Assembly (NCBI RefSeq): GCF_000980895.1
Contig: NZ_LAZX01000094.1
Location: 1,054,001-1,118,000 of the forward strand
DNA: 64,000 nt
Source: Sphingomonas sp. Ag1
Lineage (GTDB): Bacteria > Pseudomonadota > Alphaproteobacteria > Sphingomonadales > Sphingomonadaceae
Reading direction: 5' to 3'
The notes beneath the pieces were generated by a model. It was not told where the DNA came from. It did not search any database and saw nothing but the letters and a program-made list of their open reading frames with translations. The position numbers and the translations under genes are program-made. Positions 19,978 through 28,946 of the stretch are shown piece by piece. Every line of letters begins with the position of its first letter. The first letter of the stretch is position 1.

Positions 19978-20151
19978 GCAGCCCCCCTTCCCCATAGCGC
20001 GCGATGTCGCGCTACTCCGGGCTTTACGCGCGCGCCCGACAACCTTATCGCGCCATCCGCTTCGTGACCCATGTGTCCAAGCCCACGCTGTCCGGCCTCT
20101 TTCGGGTTTCCGGCCGACACGTCCAATTCGAGCCCGCATCAGGAGAAATCT

Positions 20152-20472
20152 ATGGCGTGGCTGATTCTGGCTGTTGCCGTCGTGACCGAAATCATCTGGG
20201 CCTTGAGCCTGAAATGGGCCGCCATGCAGGCCAGCCTTGCCGCTTCGGCGATCCCGATTGCGCTCAGCTTCGTGAACATGGGCCTGCTCGCGCTGGGGAT
20301 GCGAGGCCTGCCCGCGGGCACCGCTTACGCCGTGTGGACCGGGCTTGGCGCCGTCGGCGTCACCATCTTCGGCACGCTGATCTTCAATGAAAAGGTCAAC
20401 GCGGTGCAGATCGCCTTTATCGCGCTGATCATTATCGGCGTGGTCGGAACCAAGGCCTTTGCCGACAGCTGA
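20152..20472 (+). CDS. Small multidrug resistance (SMR) family transporter, Gdx/SugE-like
   Basis: 106 residues from ATG 20152 behind AGGAGAAATCT. It has four membrane helices and the conserved membrane Glu in TEIIWALSLKW. The loop AYAVWTGLGAVG is typical of SMR proteins, and the sequence is closer to the guanidinium exporter (Gdx/SugE) branch than to EmrE by eye. It would export guanidinium or small quaternary amines by proton antiport as a dual-topology dimer. No guanidine riboswitch is recognisable in the leader. Confidence 0.88.
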   Translation: MAWLILAVAVVTEIIWALSLKWAAMQASLAASAIPIALSFVNMGLLALGMRGLPAGTAYAVWTGLGAVGVTIFGTLIFNEKVNAVQIAFIALIIIGVVGTKAFADS

Positions 20473-20507
20473 TCGCCCGGCGACACTTTCATCTACGCGA
20501 GGCACTT

Positions 20508-21029
20508 GTGCAGCCGATCTACACCTTCATCAGCCATGACGACTTCGTTGCCGACATTCGGGCGCTGGCGACAGCGCTCGCGATGTCGACCGACTGGCAG
20601 CCGACGCTGATTGTCGGCATCGGCCGCGGCGGCCTGGTGCCGGCCGTCTACCTCAGCCACGCTACCGGCCTTCCCATGGCATCCTACGATCTGTCCGCGC
20701 AAACCCCGCAGGCGGGCGATGATCTGCTGACCCGCCTCGCCGCTCGCACCCGTGACGGCGAACGCTTGCTGTTCGTCGACGACATCAACGACACCGGCCG
20801 CACGCTCGGACTGCTGCGCACCTGGGTAGACGAGGCCGGCGCTCAGCCCGGCTCGGTCCGTTTCGCCACTCTGCTCGACAATGAAGTGTCCGCTCAACAG
20901 GTGTCCTACCGCGCCCGCGTCATCGACCGCCGCGTGGTCAAGGACTGGTTCGTCTTCCCGTGGGAAGCGGTCGCCACCGCAGACGCAATCGCACAGGATG
21001 CCGCCGAGATACCCGAACGCACCAGCTGA
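20508..21029 (+). CDS. Phosphoribosyltransferase domain protein
   Basis: 173 residues from GTG 20508. The PRPP-binding motif LLFVDDINDTGRTL and the N-terminal IVGIGRGGLVPAVYLSH are those of type I phosphoribosyltransferases of the xanthine/hypoxanthine class. It would join a purine base, or another base, to PRPP in the cytosol. The substrate hood is not diagnostic by eye; xanthine or guanine salvage is the best guess. It lies 35 bases after the SMR gene. Confidence 0.88.
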   Translation: MQPIYTFISHDDFVADIRALATALAMSTDWQPTLIVGIGRGGLVPAVYLSHATGLPMASYDLSAQTPQAGDDLLTRLAARTRDGERLLFVDDINDTGRTLGLLRTWVDEAGAQPGSVRFATLLDNEVSAQQVSYRARVIDRRVVKDWFVFPWEAVATADAIAQDAAEIPERTS

Positions 21030-21127
21030 AGCTCTCTGGCATCCGGCCTGCGGCACCAGTCGCGGCGCTCGCATCCCTTCGCTCCCCTGCGCGTTTGGGC
21101 GGCATTGCGGCATCGAAAGGACCGGGA

Positions 21128-21544
21128 ATGGCGATCTTCAACAAGGACATGATCGAACTCGCGACCAAGAACGACCTGTGGCAGAAGGAGGTCTATCGCG
21201 ATCGCAAGATCCAGGTCGTGCTGATGAGCATTCCCGCCGGCGAGGAAATCGGCCTCGAAACGCACCCTGCCGACCAGACCACCTTCATCGTCGCCGGCGA
21301 GGCGCAGGTCACCGTGGACGGCCACCGGACCAAGGCGACCGCGAACCACATGGTGGTCATCCCCAAGGGCGCGGAGCATAATATCATCAACAAGGGCAGC
21401 GGCGCGCTGAAACTGTTCTCGGTCTACGCGCCTCCCGCCGAACCGGAGGGCGCCGCCTTCAAGACCAAGGCGGAAGCGGAAGAGGCTGAAAAGGGCCTCC
21501 TCGCCAAGGCCGCCGACAAGGTAAAGGAAGCCGTCGGCCGCTGA
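21128..21544 (+). CDS. Small cupin-domain protein
   Basis: 138 residues from ATG 21128; the upstream extension overlaps the previous gene and is unlikely. Cupin motif 1 is ETHPADQTTFIVAGEAQV and motif 2 is VIPKGAEHNIIN, giving a single beta-barrel with potential metal-binding His residues. After the barrel comes a Lys/Glu/Ala-rich helical tail of about 30 residues (AEAEEAEKGLLAKAADKVKE). Function is unknown; similar small cupins bind metals or small ligands. Confidence 0.85.
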   Translation: MAIFNKDMIELATKNDLWQKEVYRDRKIQVVLMSIPAGEEIGLETHPADQTTFIVAGEAQVTVDGHRTKATANHMVVIPKGAEHNIINKGSGALKLFSVYAPPAEPEGAAFKTKAEAEEAEKGLLAKAADKVKEAVGR

Positions 21545-21813
21545 CCGCTCCGTAACGGCGTCGCCTTCGATCCCGCGGCGCCGTTCACCAATTACGCCGT
21601 TTCGCCGAACCAAGGCTCAGGGCTCTACTACGCCACAGCCAACCTCCTCCTGTGGCTTCCGAACTCGTCCGTCCAAGAGACTCATTCCGTCGGTGAACGA
21701 AGCCAGCGGATCCACGTTGACGACCCACCCCGAACCGTGGCACTTGCTCGCCCGTCGCGAGGCAGTTCCAGACTGCGGACGCGATCAGGCATCAGCGGCC
21801 AGCCGCTGGTCAG

Positions 21814-21887
21814 GCGGGTGTAGCTCAATGGTAGAGCAGAAGCTTCCCAAGCTTACGACGAGGGTTCGATTCCCTTCACCCGCTCCA
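21814..21887 (+). tRNA. tRNA-Gly (anticodon CCC)
   Basis: A complete cloverleaf: acceptor GCGGGTG pairs with CACCCGC, the D-stem is GCTC/GAGC, the T-arm reads GAGGGTTCGATTCCCTT, and CCA is encoded at 21885-21887. The anticodon loop TTCCCAA at 21844-21850 places CCC at 34-36, reading GGG glycine codons. The outermost anticodon-stem pair is a G-A mismatch; the other four are paired. Confidence 0.95.
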
Positions 21888-22043
21888 GCCGCTCATCTGA
21901 AAAGCGCGCACCAGGTCTAGCCTTCCAACGTTGATCCACCGGGACGAGCAGGCACGATCCCGGGCGCTTCCCGGCCGCTAATATAATCGACGCCGCGTTA
22001 TCCCGCCGCCCGTCAGATAGCGGCCGTTCAGCTTCCCGCCGCT

Positions 22044-22877
22044 ATGCGCGCGGCGATGTTGACGCGTATCCTGATTACCGCCGGCGCGCTGCTGGCTGCC
22101 TTCCCCGCCCTCGCCTGGGGCGCCAACGGCCACCGCATCACCGGCGCTATCGCCGAACAGAATCTGAGCGGGCTGGCGAAGGCCAATGTGCAACTGCTGA
22201 TTGGATCCGAAACCCTGGCGGAGGCTGCGACATGGCCGGACGACATGAAGTCGGATCCCGCGCCGTTCTGGCAGAAGACGGCCAGCCCGTGGCACTATGT
22301 CACCGTCGCCCATGGCGACGCCTACAAGGCGAGCATGGCGCCACCCGAAGGCGACGCGATTACCGCGCTCGGCGCGTTCACCGCAACGCTGCAGGATCCG
22401 GCGGCGTCGATCGAGGACAAGCGCACCGCGCTGCGCTTTGTCGTTCACATCATCGGCGACCTGCATCAGCCGCTTCATGTCGGTCGCGGTAACGATCGCG
22501 GCGGCAACGATACGCCGGTGGCCTTCTTCAACCGACCGACCAACCTGCACTCGCTTTGGGACTCTGGCCTGATCGAACAGAAGCAGCTGTCCTTCTCGGA
22601 ATATGCGAGCTTCCTCTCGCGCGCGATCACCCCAGAGGATGTCATTGCCTGGAGCGATCCGCGCCCGGACACCTGGATGACCGAAAGCGTGAAGCTGCGT
22701 GAGCAGATCTACCCGCAGGACCCCAAACTCTCCTGGTCGTACGCCTACCAGCATCGTTCGGCACTCGACGGCCGCCTCAAGCAAGCGGGCATACGCATCG
22801 CAAGCTACCTGAACTGGCTGTTCTCGCCGGGCGCCCCCGACAAGTCGCCGCATTCATCATCGACGATCGCGGAATAG
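22044..22877 (+). CDS. Secreted S1/P1 nuclease
   Basis: 277 residues from ATG 22044 (ATG 22056 is possible). A signal peptide ends at ...FPALA, so the mature protein begins WGANGHRITGAIAEQNL; the N-terminal Trp is itself a zinc ligand in this family. Other trinuclear zinc-site motifs are HIIGDLHQPLHVG and NLHSLWDSGL. Such enzymes degrade single-stranded DNA and RNA and remove 3'-phosphates, usually for phosphate or nucleoside scavenging outside the cytoplasm. Confidence 0.95.
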   Translation: MRAAMLTRILITAGALLAAFPALAWGANGHRITGAIAEQNLSGLAKANVQLLIGSETLAEAATWPDDMKSDPAPFWQKTASPWHYVTVAHGDAYKASMAPPEGDAITALGAFTATLQDPAASIEDKRTALRFVVHIIGDLHQPLHVGRGNDRGGNDTPVAFFNRPTNLHSLWDSGLIEQKQLSFSEYASFLSRAITPEDVIAWSDPRPDTWMTESVKLREQIYPQDPKLSWSYAYQHRSALDGRLKQAGIRIASYLNWLFSPGAPDKSPHSSSTIAE

Positions 22878-22983
22878 CTGCATCGGATCAGCCGCCGAGC
22901 GGGCCATACGTTAATCGAGGTTTGCGCTTGCGCTCCCACTCGCGGATGGTGGGTCGTGTCGCCCCAACAACGAAGGCTCTTCG

Positions 22984-23493
22984 ATGCTCCACGCCCTTCA
23001 CCCGCTCGCGCAACAAGCAGCCACGCTGCTGACCCAGCGACGCCAGACGATTGCGGTCGCTGATGGTGCAACCGGCGGGTTGATCCTGGCAGGGCTGCTA
23101 ACGGTACCGGGCGCGACGCGCTTCTGCCGCGGCGGGGGCGTCATATATTCGCTGAAGGGGCGCGACATCCTGCTCGGCCTGCCGCGTGAAGCGCTGACCG
23201 GCATGGAGTCCGTCACCGAAGCCTATGCGCTTCTCCAGGCGCGAGGCATCCGCGACCGTTTCGGTGCCAACTGGGGCATCGCCGAAACCGGCTCCGCCGG
23301 CCCCGATCAGCATCCACGCGGTGCGCCGACGGGCCGCAGCTGCATCGCAGTGGTGGGGCCGGACGTCGCGCGGGCAATCACGGTCGACACCGGATCGCCC
23401 GACCGCATCGCCAACATGGAGGCGTTTGCCCGGACCGCCCTCACCTTCCTCGTTGACACGCTGAAGGCCGCACCCGCCCCAACGCCCGTCTGA
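22984..23493 (+). CDS. CinA C-terminal (nicotinamide-nucleotide amidase-type) domain protein
   Basis: 169 residues made only of the CinA C-terminal amidase domain: AVADGATGGLILAGLLTVPGA matches the usual AESCTGG region in a diverged form, followed by IAETGSAGPD and GRSCIAVV. PncC enzymes deamidate NMN to nicotinate mononucleotide in NAD recycling. The ESCTGG motif is altered here to DGATGG, so activity is less certain. Confidence 0.8.
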   Translation: MLHALHPLAQQAATLLTQRRQTIAVADGATGGLILAGLLTVPGATRFCRGGGVIYSLKGRDILLGLPREALTGMESVTEAYALLQARGIRDRFGANWGIAETGSAGPDQHPRGAPTGRSCIAVVGPDVARAITVDTGSPDRIANMEAFARTALTFLVDTLKAAPAPTPV

Positions 23494-23519
23494 CGGTGCC
23501 CGCGACACCGCTACCAGTC

Positions 23520-24179
23520 TCAGCCGTCGCGGCAGGCCAGCGCGCGTTCAAACACCGCCTCGAACATCGGTGCCGTCAGGCGTCCGGTGTTCTGGTTGTA
23601 GCGCGAGCAATGATAGCTATCGATCAGCAGCCGTCCGTCCGGCATGCGATGTTCCGCCAGATGGCCGAACTTCGCCTTCGGCAGCCGCCCGCCCAGCGCC
23701 TTCACCGTCGATTGATGCGCGATTTGCCCCAGCGCGACGAACACCTTCGCCTTTGGCAAAGCGGCGATCGGTGCTTCCAGGAACGGGCGGCAGGTGCGGA
23801 TTTCCTCCGGCGTCGGCTTGTTCTCGGGCGGCAGGCAGCGGACGGCATTGACCAGCATCGCCCCGCGAAGCTGCAGGCCGTCATCAGGTCGCGCCTCGAA
23901 CGTCCCTTCGCTCAACCCGTATTTGGCGAGCGTTGCGTACAGCAACTCGCCCGCATAATCGCCGGTGAAGGGGCGACCGGTGCGGTTCGCGCCATGCTTC
24001 CCCGGCGCCAACCCGACGATCACCAGCCACGCATCGGGGTCGCCGAACGCTGGCACCGGCGCATTCCACCAACCCGGGTATTCGCTGCGCAGCGCGTCGC
24101 GGAAGGCGGCGAGGCGTGGGCACAGCGGGCAATCGTGCGGCGGTTCGGTGGCTGGCAAGGCAGAGGGTGCGTGATCCAT
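23520..24179 (-). CDS. udgB: Family 5 uracil-DNA glycosylase
   Basis: 219 residues from the ATG at 24177-24179 (MDHAPSALPATEPPH); an upstream start at 24239 would overlap folK. Motif 1, GLAPGKHGANRTGRPFTGD, and motif 2, HCSRYNQNTGRL, are those of the UDGb class, which lacks the polar Asp/Asn of other UDGs and removes uracil, hypoxanthine and related bases. An N-terminal CPLCPRL pair and a later Cys in VRCLPPENK may be 4Fe-4S ligands. It is divergent from folK with 23 bases between starts. Confidence 0.92.
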   Translation of the reverse strand: MDHAPSALPATEPPHDCPLCPRLAAFRDALRSEYPGWWNAPVPAFGDPDAWLVIVGLAPGKHGANRTGRPFTGDYAGELLYATLAKYGLSEGTFEARPDDGLQLRGAMLVNAVRCLPPENKPTPEEIRTCRPFLEAPIAALPKAKVFVALGQIAHQSTVKALGGRLPKAKFGHLAEHRMPDGRLLIDSYHCSRYNQNTGRLTAPMFEAVFERALACRDG

Positions 24180-24202
24180 CGCCGTCCGATAGGCGCAGTG
24201 GC

Positions 24203-24709
24203 ATGACGCGCTCAACCTATGTCGTGGGAATCGGCTCAAACCGGCGCGGGCGACATGGCTCCCCTACCGCGGAGGTTGCCGCCGCGCTGGCCGCGCTTCC
24301 CGGCCGCCTCGTCGTATTTGCCCCGATCATCGTCACTGCGCCGCTCGGCCCCTCGATCAGGCGCTTTGCCAACACGGTCGCCGTGATCGAGAGCGATTGC
24401 GCGCCCGGCGACCTCCTCCGCCGCCTTAAGGCGATCGAGCGGGCCTTCGGTCGCCGGCGTGGACAACGCTGGGGCGCGCGGGTGATCGATCTCGACATCC
24501 TGTTGTGGAGCGGGGGCAGCTGGGCAGAACCAGGCCTCATCATCCCGCACGCCGCGCTTCGCACCCGCGATTTCGTTCTGGGCCCGCTGGTGCGGATCGT
24601 GCCCGGCTGGCGCGATCCGATCAGCGGTTTGACCATGCGACAGCTCAATGCCCGGTTGACCAGCCGCCGCGCTCTGCCTAGGCGCAGCGGCGCTGGTGCG
24701 GGTCCGTAG
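24203..24709 (+). CDS. folK: 2-amino-4-hydroxy-6-hydroxymethyldihydropteridine diphosphokinase
   Basis: 168 residues from ATG 24203. FolK transfers pyrophosphate from ATP to the pterin in folate synthesis. Signatures are VVGIGSNRRGRHG at the N-terminus and RWGARVIDLDILLW with the paired Asp that binds Mg. The following IIPHAALRTRDFVLGPL is the typical HPR..RxFVLxPL region. The TAG stop at 24707-24709 lies inside the downstream tRNA-Lys gene, so the two overlap by 10 bases. Confidence 0.93.
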   Translation: MTRSTYVVGIGSNRRGRHGSPTAEVAAALAALPGRLVVFAPIIVTAPLGPSIRRFANTVAVIESDCAPGDLLRRLKAIERAFGRRRGQRWGARVIDLDILLWSGGSWAEPGLIIPHAALRTRDFVLGPLVRIVPGWRDPISGLTMRQLNARLTSRRALPRRSGAGAGP

Positions 24710-24775
24710 CTCAGTCGGTAGAGCAAGCGACTTTTAATCGAGAGGTCCCGGGTTCGAGCCCCGGCGGACCCACCA
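24700..24775 (+). tRNA. tRNA-Lys (anticodon TTT)
   Basis: Acceptor GGGTCCG pairs with CGGACCC, the D-stem is GCTC/GAGC, the T-arm reads CCGGGTTCGAGCCCCGG, and ACCA is encoded at the end. The anticodon loop CTTTTAA gives TTT. The anticodon stem AGCGA/TCGAG has only three canonical pairs next to the loop; the outer two positions are A-G and G-A oppositions. The gene starts inside the last codons of folK. Confidence 0.93.
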
Positions 24776-24820
24776 GCATCCCCCTCGATCCGCAGCGCCC
24801 TCCTCGCGCCGTTCCGGCGC

Positions 24821-25822
24821 TCAGTCGGCCTGCACCTCGTGATCGGGGCGTCCCGTGGCCTCGAACGTGCTCACATTGCGGATCGTGGTCTCGGCGATGC
24901 TGGTCATCGCCTCCACGGTGAAGAACGCCTGATGCCCGGTGACCAGCACATTGGGAAAGGTGAGCAGCCGCGCGAACACGTCATCCTGGATCATGCTGTT
25001 GGACTGGTCGGAGAAGAACATCCCGTCCTCCTCCTCATAGACGTCCAGCCCCAGCGTGCCGATCGCACCCGATTTCAACCCGTTGATCACCGCGCGCGTA
25101 TCGATCAGCCCGCCGCGGCTGGTGTTGATCAGCATCGCGCCGCGCTTCATGCCGGCAATCGTCGCATGATCGATCAGGTGATGATTGGTCGTGGTCAGCG
25201 GGCAGTGCAGCGTGACGATATCCGATTCCCGCAGCAGCTCCGGCACCTCGACATAGCTGCCGCCCAGCGCCTCGAAGGCCGGCTGGTGCACCGGATCGCT
25301 TGCCAGCAGGCGACACCCGAACCCGGCGAGGATGCGCGCGGTCGCCAGGCCGATCAGGCCGGTCCCGATGATCCCCACCGTCCGCCCCTGCATGTTGAAC
25401 CCGATCAGCCCGTCGAGCGCGAAATTGCCCTCCCTCACCCGGTCTCGCGCGCGATAGATCTTGCGGTTGAGCGACAGCATCAGCGTGACGGTATGCTCCG
25501 CCACCGCCTCGGGCGAATAGGCCGGGACGCGCGCGACCACGATCCCCAGGGCGCGCGCCGCCGCCAGGTCCACGTTGTTGTACCCGGCGCTGCGCAGCGC
25601 CACCAGCCGCGTCCCCCCGTCATGCAGGGTCGCCAGCGTCTCGGCATCGAGGTGATCGTCGACAAAGGCGCAGACGCACGGCGCCCCCGCCGCGAGCGTC
25701 GCCGACTTGGCCTCGAGCCGTGGCTCCAGGAAGGCCAGTTCGTGCTGGTTGCCCAGCCTTTCGTTGGCCTGCGACAGGAACGTGCGGTCGTACGACCTGG
25801 CGCTGAAAACCGCGATCTTCAC
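24821..25822 (-). CDS. ldhA: D-lactate dehydrogenase-like 2-hydroxyacid dehydrogenase
   Basis: 333 residues from GTG 25820-25822, with GGGAG upstream. The fold is the D-specific 2-hydroxyacid dehydrogenase type. The NAD site is GRTVGIIGTGLIGLATARIL near residue 145. The catalytic Arg is in INTSRGGLID, the Glu in LDVYEEEDGMFF, and the His in TGHQAFFTVEAM. FFSDQSNSMIQDDVFARLL closely resembles E. coli LdhA, so NADH-dependent pyruvate reduction is likely. It is convergent with the tRNA-Lys/folK side. Confidence 0.92.
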   Translation of the reverse strand: MKIAVFSARSYDRTFLSQANERLGNQHELAFLEPRLEAKSATLAAGAPCVCAFVDDHLDAETLATLHDGGTRLVALRSAGYNNVDLAAARALGIVVARVPAYSPEAVAEHTVTLMLSLNRKIYRARDRVREGNFALDGLIGFNMQGRTVGIIGTGLIGLATARILAGFGCRLLASDPVHQPAFEALGGSYVEVPELLRESDIVTLHCPLTTTNHHLIDHATIAGMKRGAMLINTSRGGLIDTRAVINGLKSGAIGTLGLDVYEEEDGMFFSDQSNSMIQDDVFARLLTFPNVLVTGHQAFFTVEAMTSIAETTIRNVSTFEATGRPDHEVQAD

Positions 25823-25959
25823 CTGTCATCTCCCTCGGTTCGTGATCGTCAACGTGCGGACCGCACGGATAGCAGCACGCCCAGCGGCACGGCACAACCG
25901 CGTGATCGGCACGATGCCCGCACGCCGGGGCGGCCGAAGGGGGAGCGCTTTACCACACC

Positions 25960-28740
25960 ATGCGTTGGAATGACGGCGACATCCGGGGAGAAGCGGGTGA
26001 TGATGGCAGCGATCGCACGGGCAACCCGGCGCAGGACAAGCGCCAACGGCTGCGCGGCGGCGTCTTGACGGACGCGGGAAACGATCACGCATGGCACGCC
26101 CTGGCCGCAGAGGACGTCTGCGCCACGCTTGAAACCGGCCCGGGCGGGCTTTCTCCGGACAGCATCACGGAGCGCCGGCAACGCTACGGCCGGAACCTCC
26201 TCCCCGCCCCGCCTCGCCGCAACCCGCTCATGCGCTTCCTTGCGCAGTTCAACAACACGCTGATCTACGTCCTGCTCGGCGGTGCGCTGGCCGCTTCACT
26301 GCTCGATCATGCCATCGACGCCGCGGTGATCATCGCGGTGGTGCTAGCCAATGCGGTGATCGGCTACATCCAGGAAGGCCGCGCGGAGCGTGCGCTGGAA
26401 TCGTTGAAAGAACTGGTCGCGCCCCATGCCTCGGTCCTGCGTGAGGACCACCGCGTGACCGTGGAGGTCGCCGATCTGGTGCCCGGCGACATCGTGCTGC
26501 TGGAGGCAGGCGATCGCGTCCCCGCCGACCTGCGCCTGATTGAAACACATCGCATGCTGGTGGACGAGGCACTGCTGACCGGCGAATCCGTCACCGCGGG
26601 CAAGGACGTCGCGCCGCTTCCCGCCGACGCCCCGCTTGCCGACCGGCACAACATGGCATTCTCCGGTACGCTGGTCGCCGCGGGCCAAGCGACGGGCGTG
26701 GTGGTCGCGACCGGCGTCGCGACCCAGATCGGCCGCATCAGCACGATGATCCACGCCGTCACCCCGATGGCGACGCCGCTGCTGGAACAGATCGATCACT
26801 TTGCCCGGCGCTTCACCTGGTTCGTTCTGATGGGCGGCGTCCTTCTGTTCGCCTTTGCCGTTGCCGTGCGCGGCTATGACTGGATCGACGCGTTGATCGC
26901 GGTGGTGGCGATCGCAGTCGGCATCGTGCCGGAGGGGCTGCCCGCCGTCATCACCATCACGCTGGCGATCGGCGTGCGACGGATGGCGCATCGCCACGCT
27001 GTCATTCGCAAGCTGCCCGCGGTCGAGACACTCGGCGCCACCTCCGTCATCTGCACCGACAAGACGGGCACACTGACGCGCAACGAAATGACCGTCCGCT
27101 CGGTGATCGCCGCCACGGGGCAGTGGTCGATCACCGGTGCGGGCTATGATCCCGCCGCCGGCGAGGTGCGCGGCACGCCCGCAATCGCCGCGGCGGGGGC
27201 GGAGCTTCTGTGGTGCGCGCAACTGTGCAACGACGCGGAGCTGCACCAGGAGGACGGCGAATGGCGGGTCGAGGGCGATCCGATGGAGGGCGCGCTGCTC
27301 GTCCTCGCCCGCAAAGCCGGGGAGCATGTCGACGCGGTACGCAGCAGCTGGCCGCGCTGCGACTCCATCCCCTTCGATGCGGCGCACCGCTTCATGGCGA
27401 CGCTCCACCAGGATCCCGACGGCGGCCGTGTCGCCTATATCAAGGGCGCGCCTGAAACATTGTTCGGCATGGCGGCGCCCGGGCTCGACATCAACCGATG
27501 GACGCAGCGTGCGGCCGACGCCGCTTCCTCGGGTGAACGTGTCCTCGCCTTCGGCATGAAGACCTTTGCCGACGATCACGGCACCCTCACCTTTGATGAT
27601 GTCAGGAGCGGGATCACCTTCCTCGGCATCATCGGCTTCATCGATCCCCCGCGGGACGAGGTCGCGTCGGCAATCGCGCAGGCGCATTCGGCCAGCATCG
27701 ATGTGAAGATGATCACTGGGGATCACGCCGCCACGGCGCTCGCCATCGCGCGCCAGCTCGATCTCGCGCTCGATCCGCGCGCGCTGACCGGCGTCGAGAT
27801 CGAGGCGATGGACGACGCGACGCTCGCCGCCAATGTGCGTGGCACCGCGGTGTTCGCGCGCACCAGCCCGGAGCACAAGCTGCGCATCGTGCGCGCGCTC
27901 CAGTCGCACGGGCTGACCGTCGCGATGACCGGCGACGGGGTCAATGACGCGCCCCCGCTCAAGCAGGCCGACGTTGGGGTCGCCATGGGCATCAAGGGCA
28001 CCGCTGCGGCCAAGGAAGCCGCAGAAATGGTGCTGCTCGACGACAATTTCGCCTCGATCGTCAGCGCGGTGCGCGAGGGGCGCACCGTGTACGACAACAT
28101 CCGCAAGGTGATTACCTGGGAAATCCCCACCAACGGGGGGGAAACGCTCACGGTCGTCCTCGCCATCATCCTTGGCTTTGCACTGCCGATGACCGCGACG
28201 CAGATCCTGTGGATCAATCTTGTGCTGTCAATAACGCTCGGCCTCGTCCTGGCTTTCGAGCCGTCGGAGCCCGGCGTGATGCAGCGAGCGCCCCGCCGTC
28301 GTGACGCGCCGCTGCTTTCGCCTTTTCTGTTATGGCGGGTCGTGATCGTGTCGATCCTGTTGGCGATCGCCACGCTCGGCATCTTTTTCTACACGCTGGA
28401 TCAGGGGCGAGGGCTTGAGGTCGCCCGCACGATGGTCGTCAACATGTTCGTCGTTGGCGAAATATTCTACCTGTTCAACGTGCGTTACCTTCACCTCACG
28501 TCGTTCAGCTGGACAGGCGTGCTCGGAACGCCGCTGGTATTGTTGTCCATTGCCGTCCTGATCGCGCTGCAATTGTTGTTCACCTTCGCACCATTCATGA
28601 ACCGCGTGTTCGGCAGTCGTCCGCTGACCCTGGTCGATGGCATGATGATCATTGCCGTCGGTGCCACGCTGATGATCGTGCTGGAACTGGAAAAGCTGCT
28701 GATGCGGCGGCTCGGCTGGTTCTCCGAACTGCGCGATTGA
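25960..28740 (+). CDS. P-type (P2-like) cation-transporting ATPase
   Basis: 926 residues from ATG 25960; the first 45 or so residues are polar and the start is uncertain. Domains run N-terminal cation ATPase domain, TM1-2, actuator domain with LTGES, TM3-4 with GIVPEGLP, the phosphorylation site SVICTDKTGTLT (Asp367), nucleotide domain, hinge TGDGVNDAPPLK, and C-terminal TMs. The PEGL in TM4 is that of Ca2+/Na+,K+-type pumps. TM6 reads NLVLSITLGLVLAFEP, lacking the Asp that Ca2+ pumps have at NLVTDG, so the ion cannot be assigned. No regulator is adjacent. Confidence 0.92.
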   Translation: MRWNDGDIRGEAGDDGSDRTGNPAQDKRQRLRGGVLTDAGNDHAWHALAAEDVCATLETGPGGLSPDSITERRQRYGRNLLPAPPRRNPLMRFLAQFNNTLIYVLLGGALAASLLDHAIDAAVIIAVVLANAVIGYIQEGRAERALESLKELVAPHASVLREDHRVTVEVADLVPGDIVLLEAGDRVPADLRLIETHRMLVDEALLTGESVTAGKDVAPLPADAPLADRHNMAFSGTLVAAGQATGVVVATGVATQIGRISTMIHAVTPMATPLLEQIDHFARRFTWFVLMGGVLLFAFAVAVRGYDWIDALIAVVAIAVGIVPEGLPAVITITLAIGVRRMAHRHAVIRKLPAVETLGATSVICTDKTGTLTRNEMTVRSVIAATGQWSITGAGYDPAAGEVRGTPAIAAAGAELLWCAQLCNDAELHQEDGEWRVEGDPMEGALLVLARKAGEHVDAVRSSWPRCDSIPFDAAHRFMATLHQDPDGGRVAYIKGAPETLFGMAAPGLDINRWTQRAADAASSGERVLAFGMKTFADDHGTLTFDDVRSGITFLGIIGFIDPPRDEVASAIAQAHSASIDVKMITGDHAATALAIARQLDLALDPRALTGVEIEAMDDATLAANVRGTAVFARTSPEHKLRIVRALQSHGLTVAMTGDGVNDAPPLKQADVGVAMGIKGTAAAKEAAEMVLLDDNFASIVSAVREGRTVYDNIRKVITWEIPTNGGETLTVVLAIILGFALPMTATQILWINLVLSITLGLVLAFEPSEPGVMQRAPRRRDAPLLSPFLLWRVVIVSILLAIATLGIFFYTLDQGRGLEVARTMVVNMFVVGEIFYLFNVRYLHLTSFSWTGVLGTPLVLLSIAVLIALQLLFTFAPFMNRVFGSRPLTLVDGMMIIAVGATLMIVLELEKLLMRRLGWFSELRD

Positions 28741-28946
28741 TCCCTCTTGTCGAGCCCGAACACTCGACGGCCTGAGGTAAGACGGAAACGCTGCTTTTCT
28801 CTATTACCGCGGGCCGATGCACGATCGGTGTTTATTCTTGCGTCTTGACCGGCTTACGGCTCCAATCGCCATGACCGACGTTATGCTGCACATGCGCATG
28901 TCCAGCGCGCTGCCGCAAAGCTGATCCAATAGGAGAATTACTGTCC

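Noticed and set aside
19984..20151. Possible guanidine riboswitch in the SMR transporter leader
   Set aside because: The gene family often has one, but neither the paired ACGR-loop hairpins of the mini-ykkC class nor the other guanidine motifs could be recognised in this leader.
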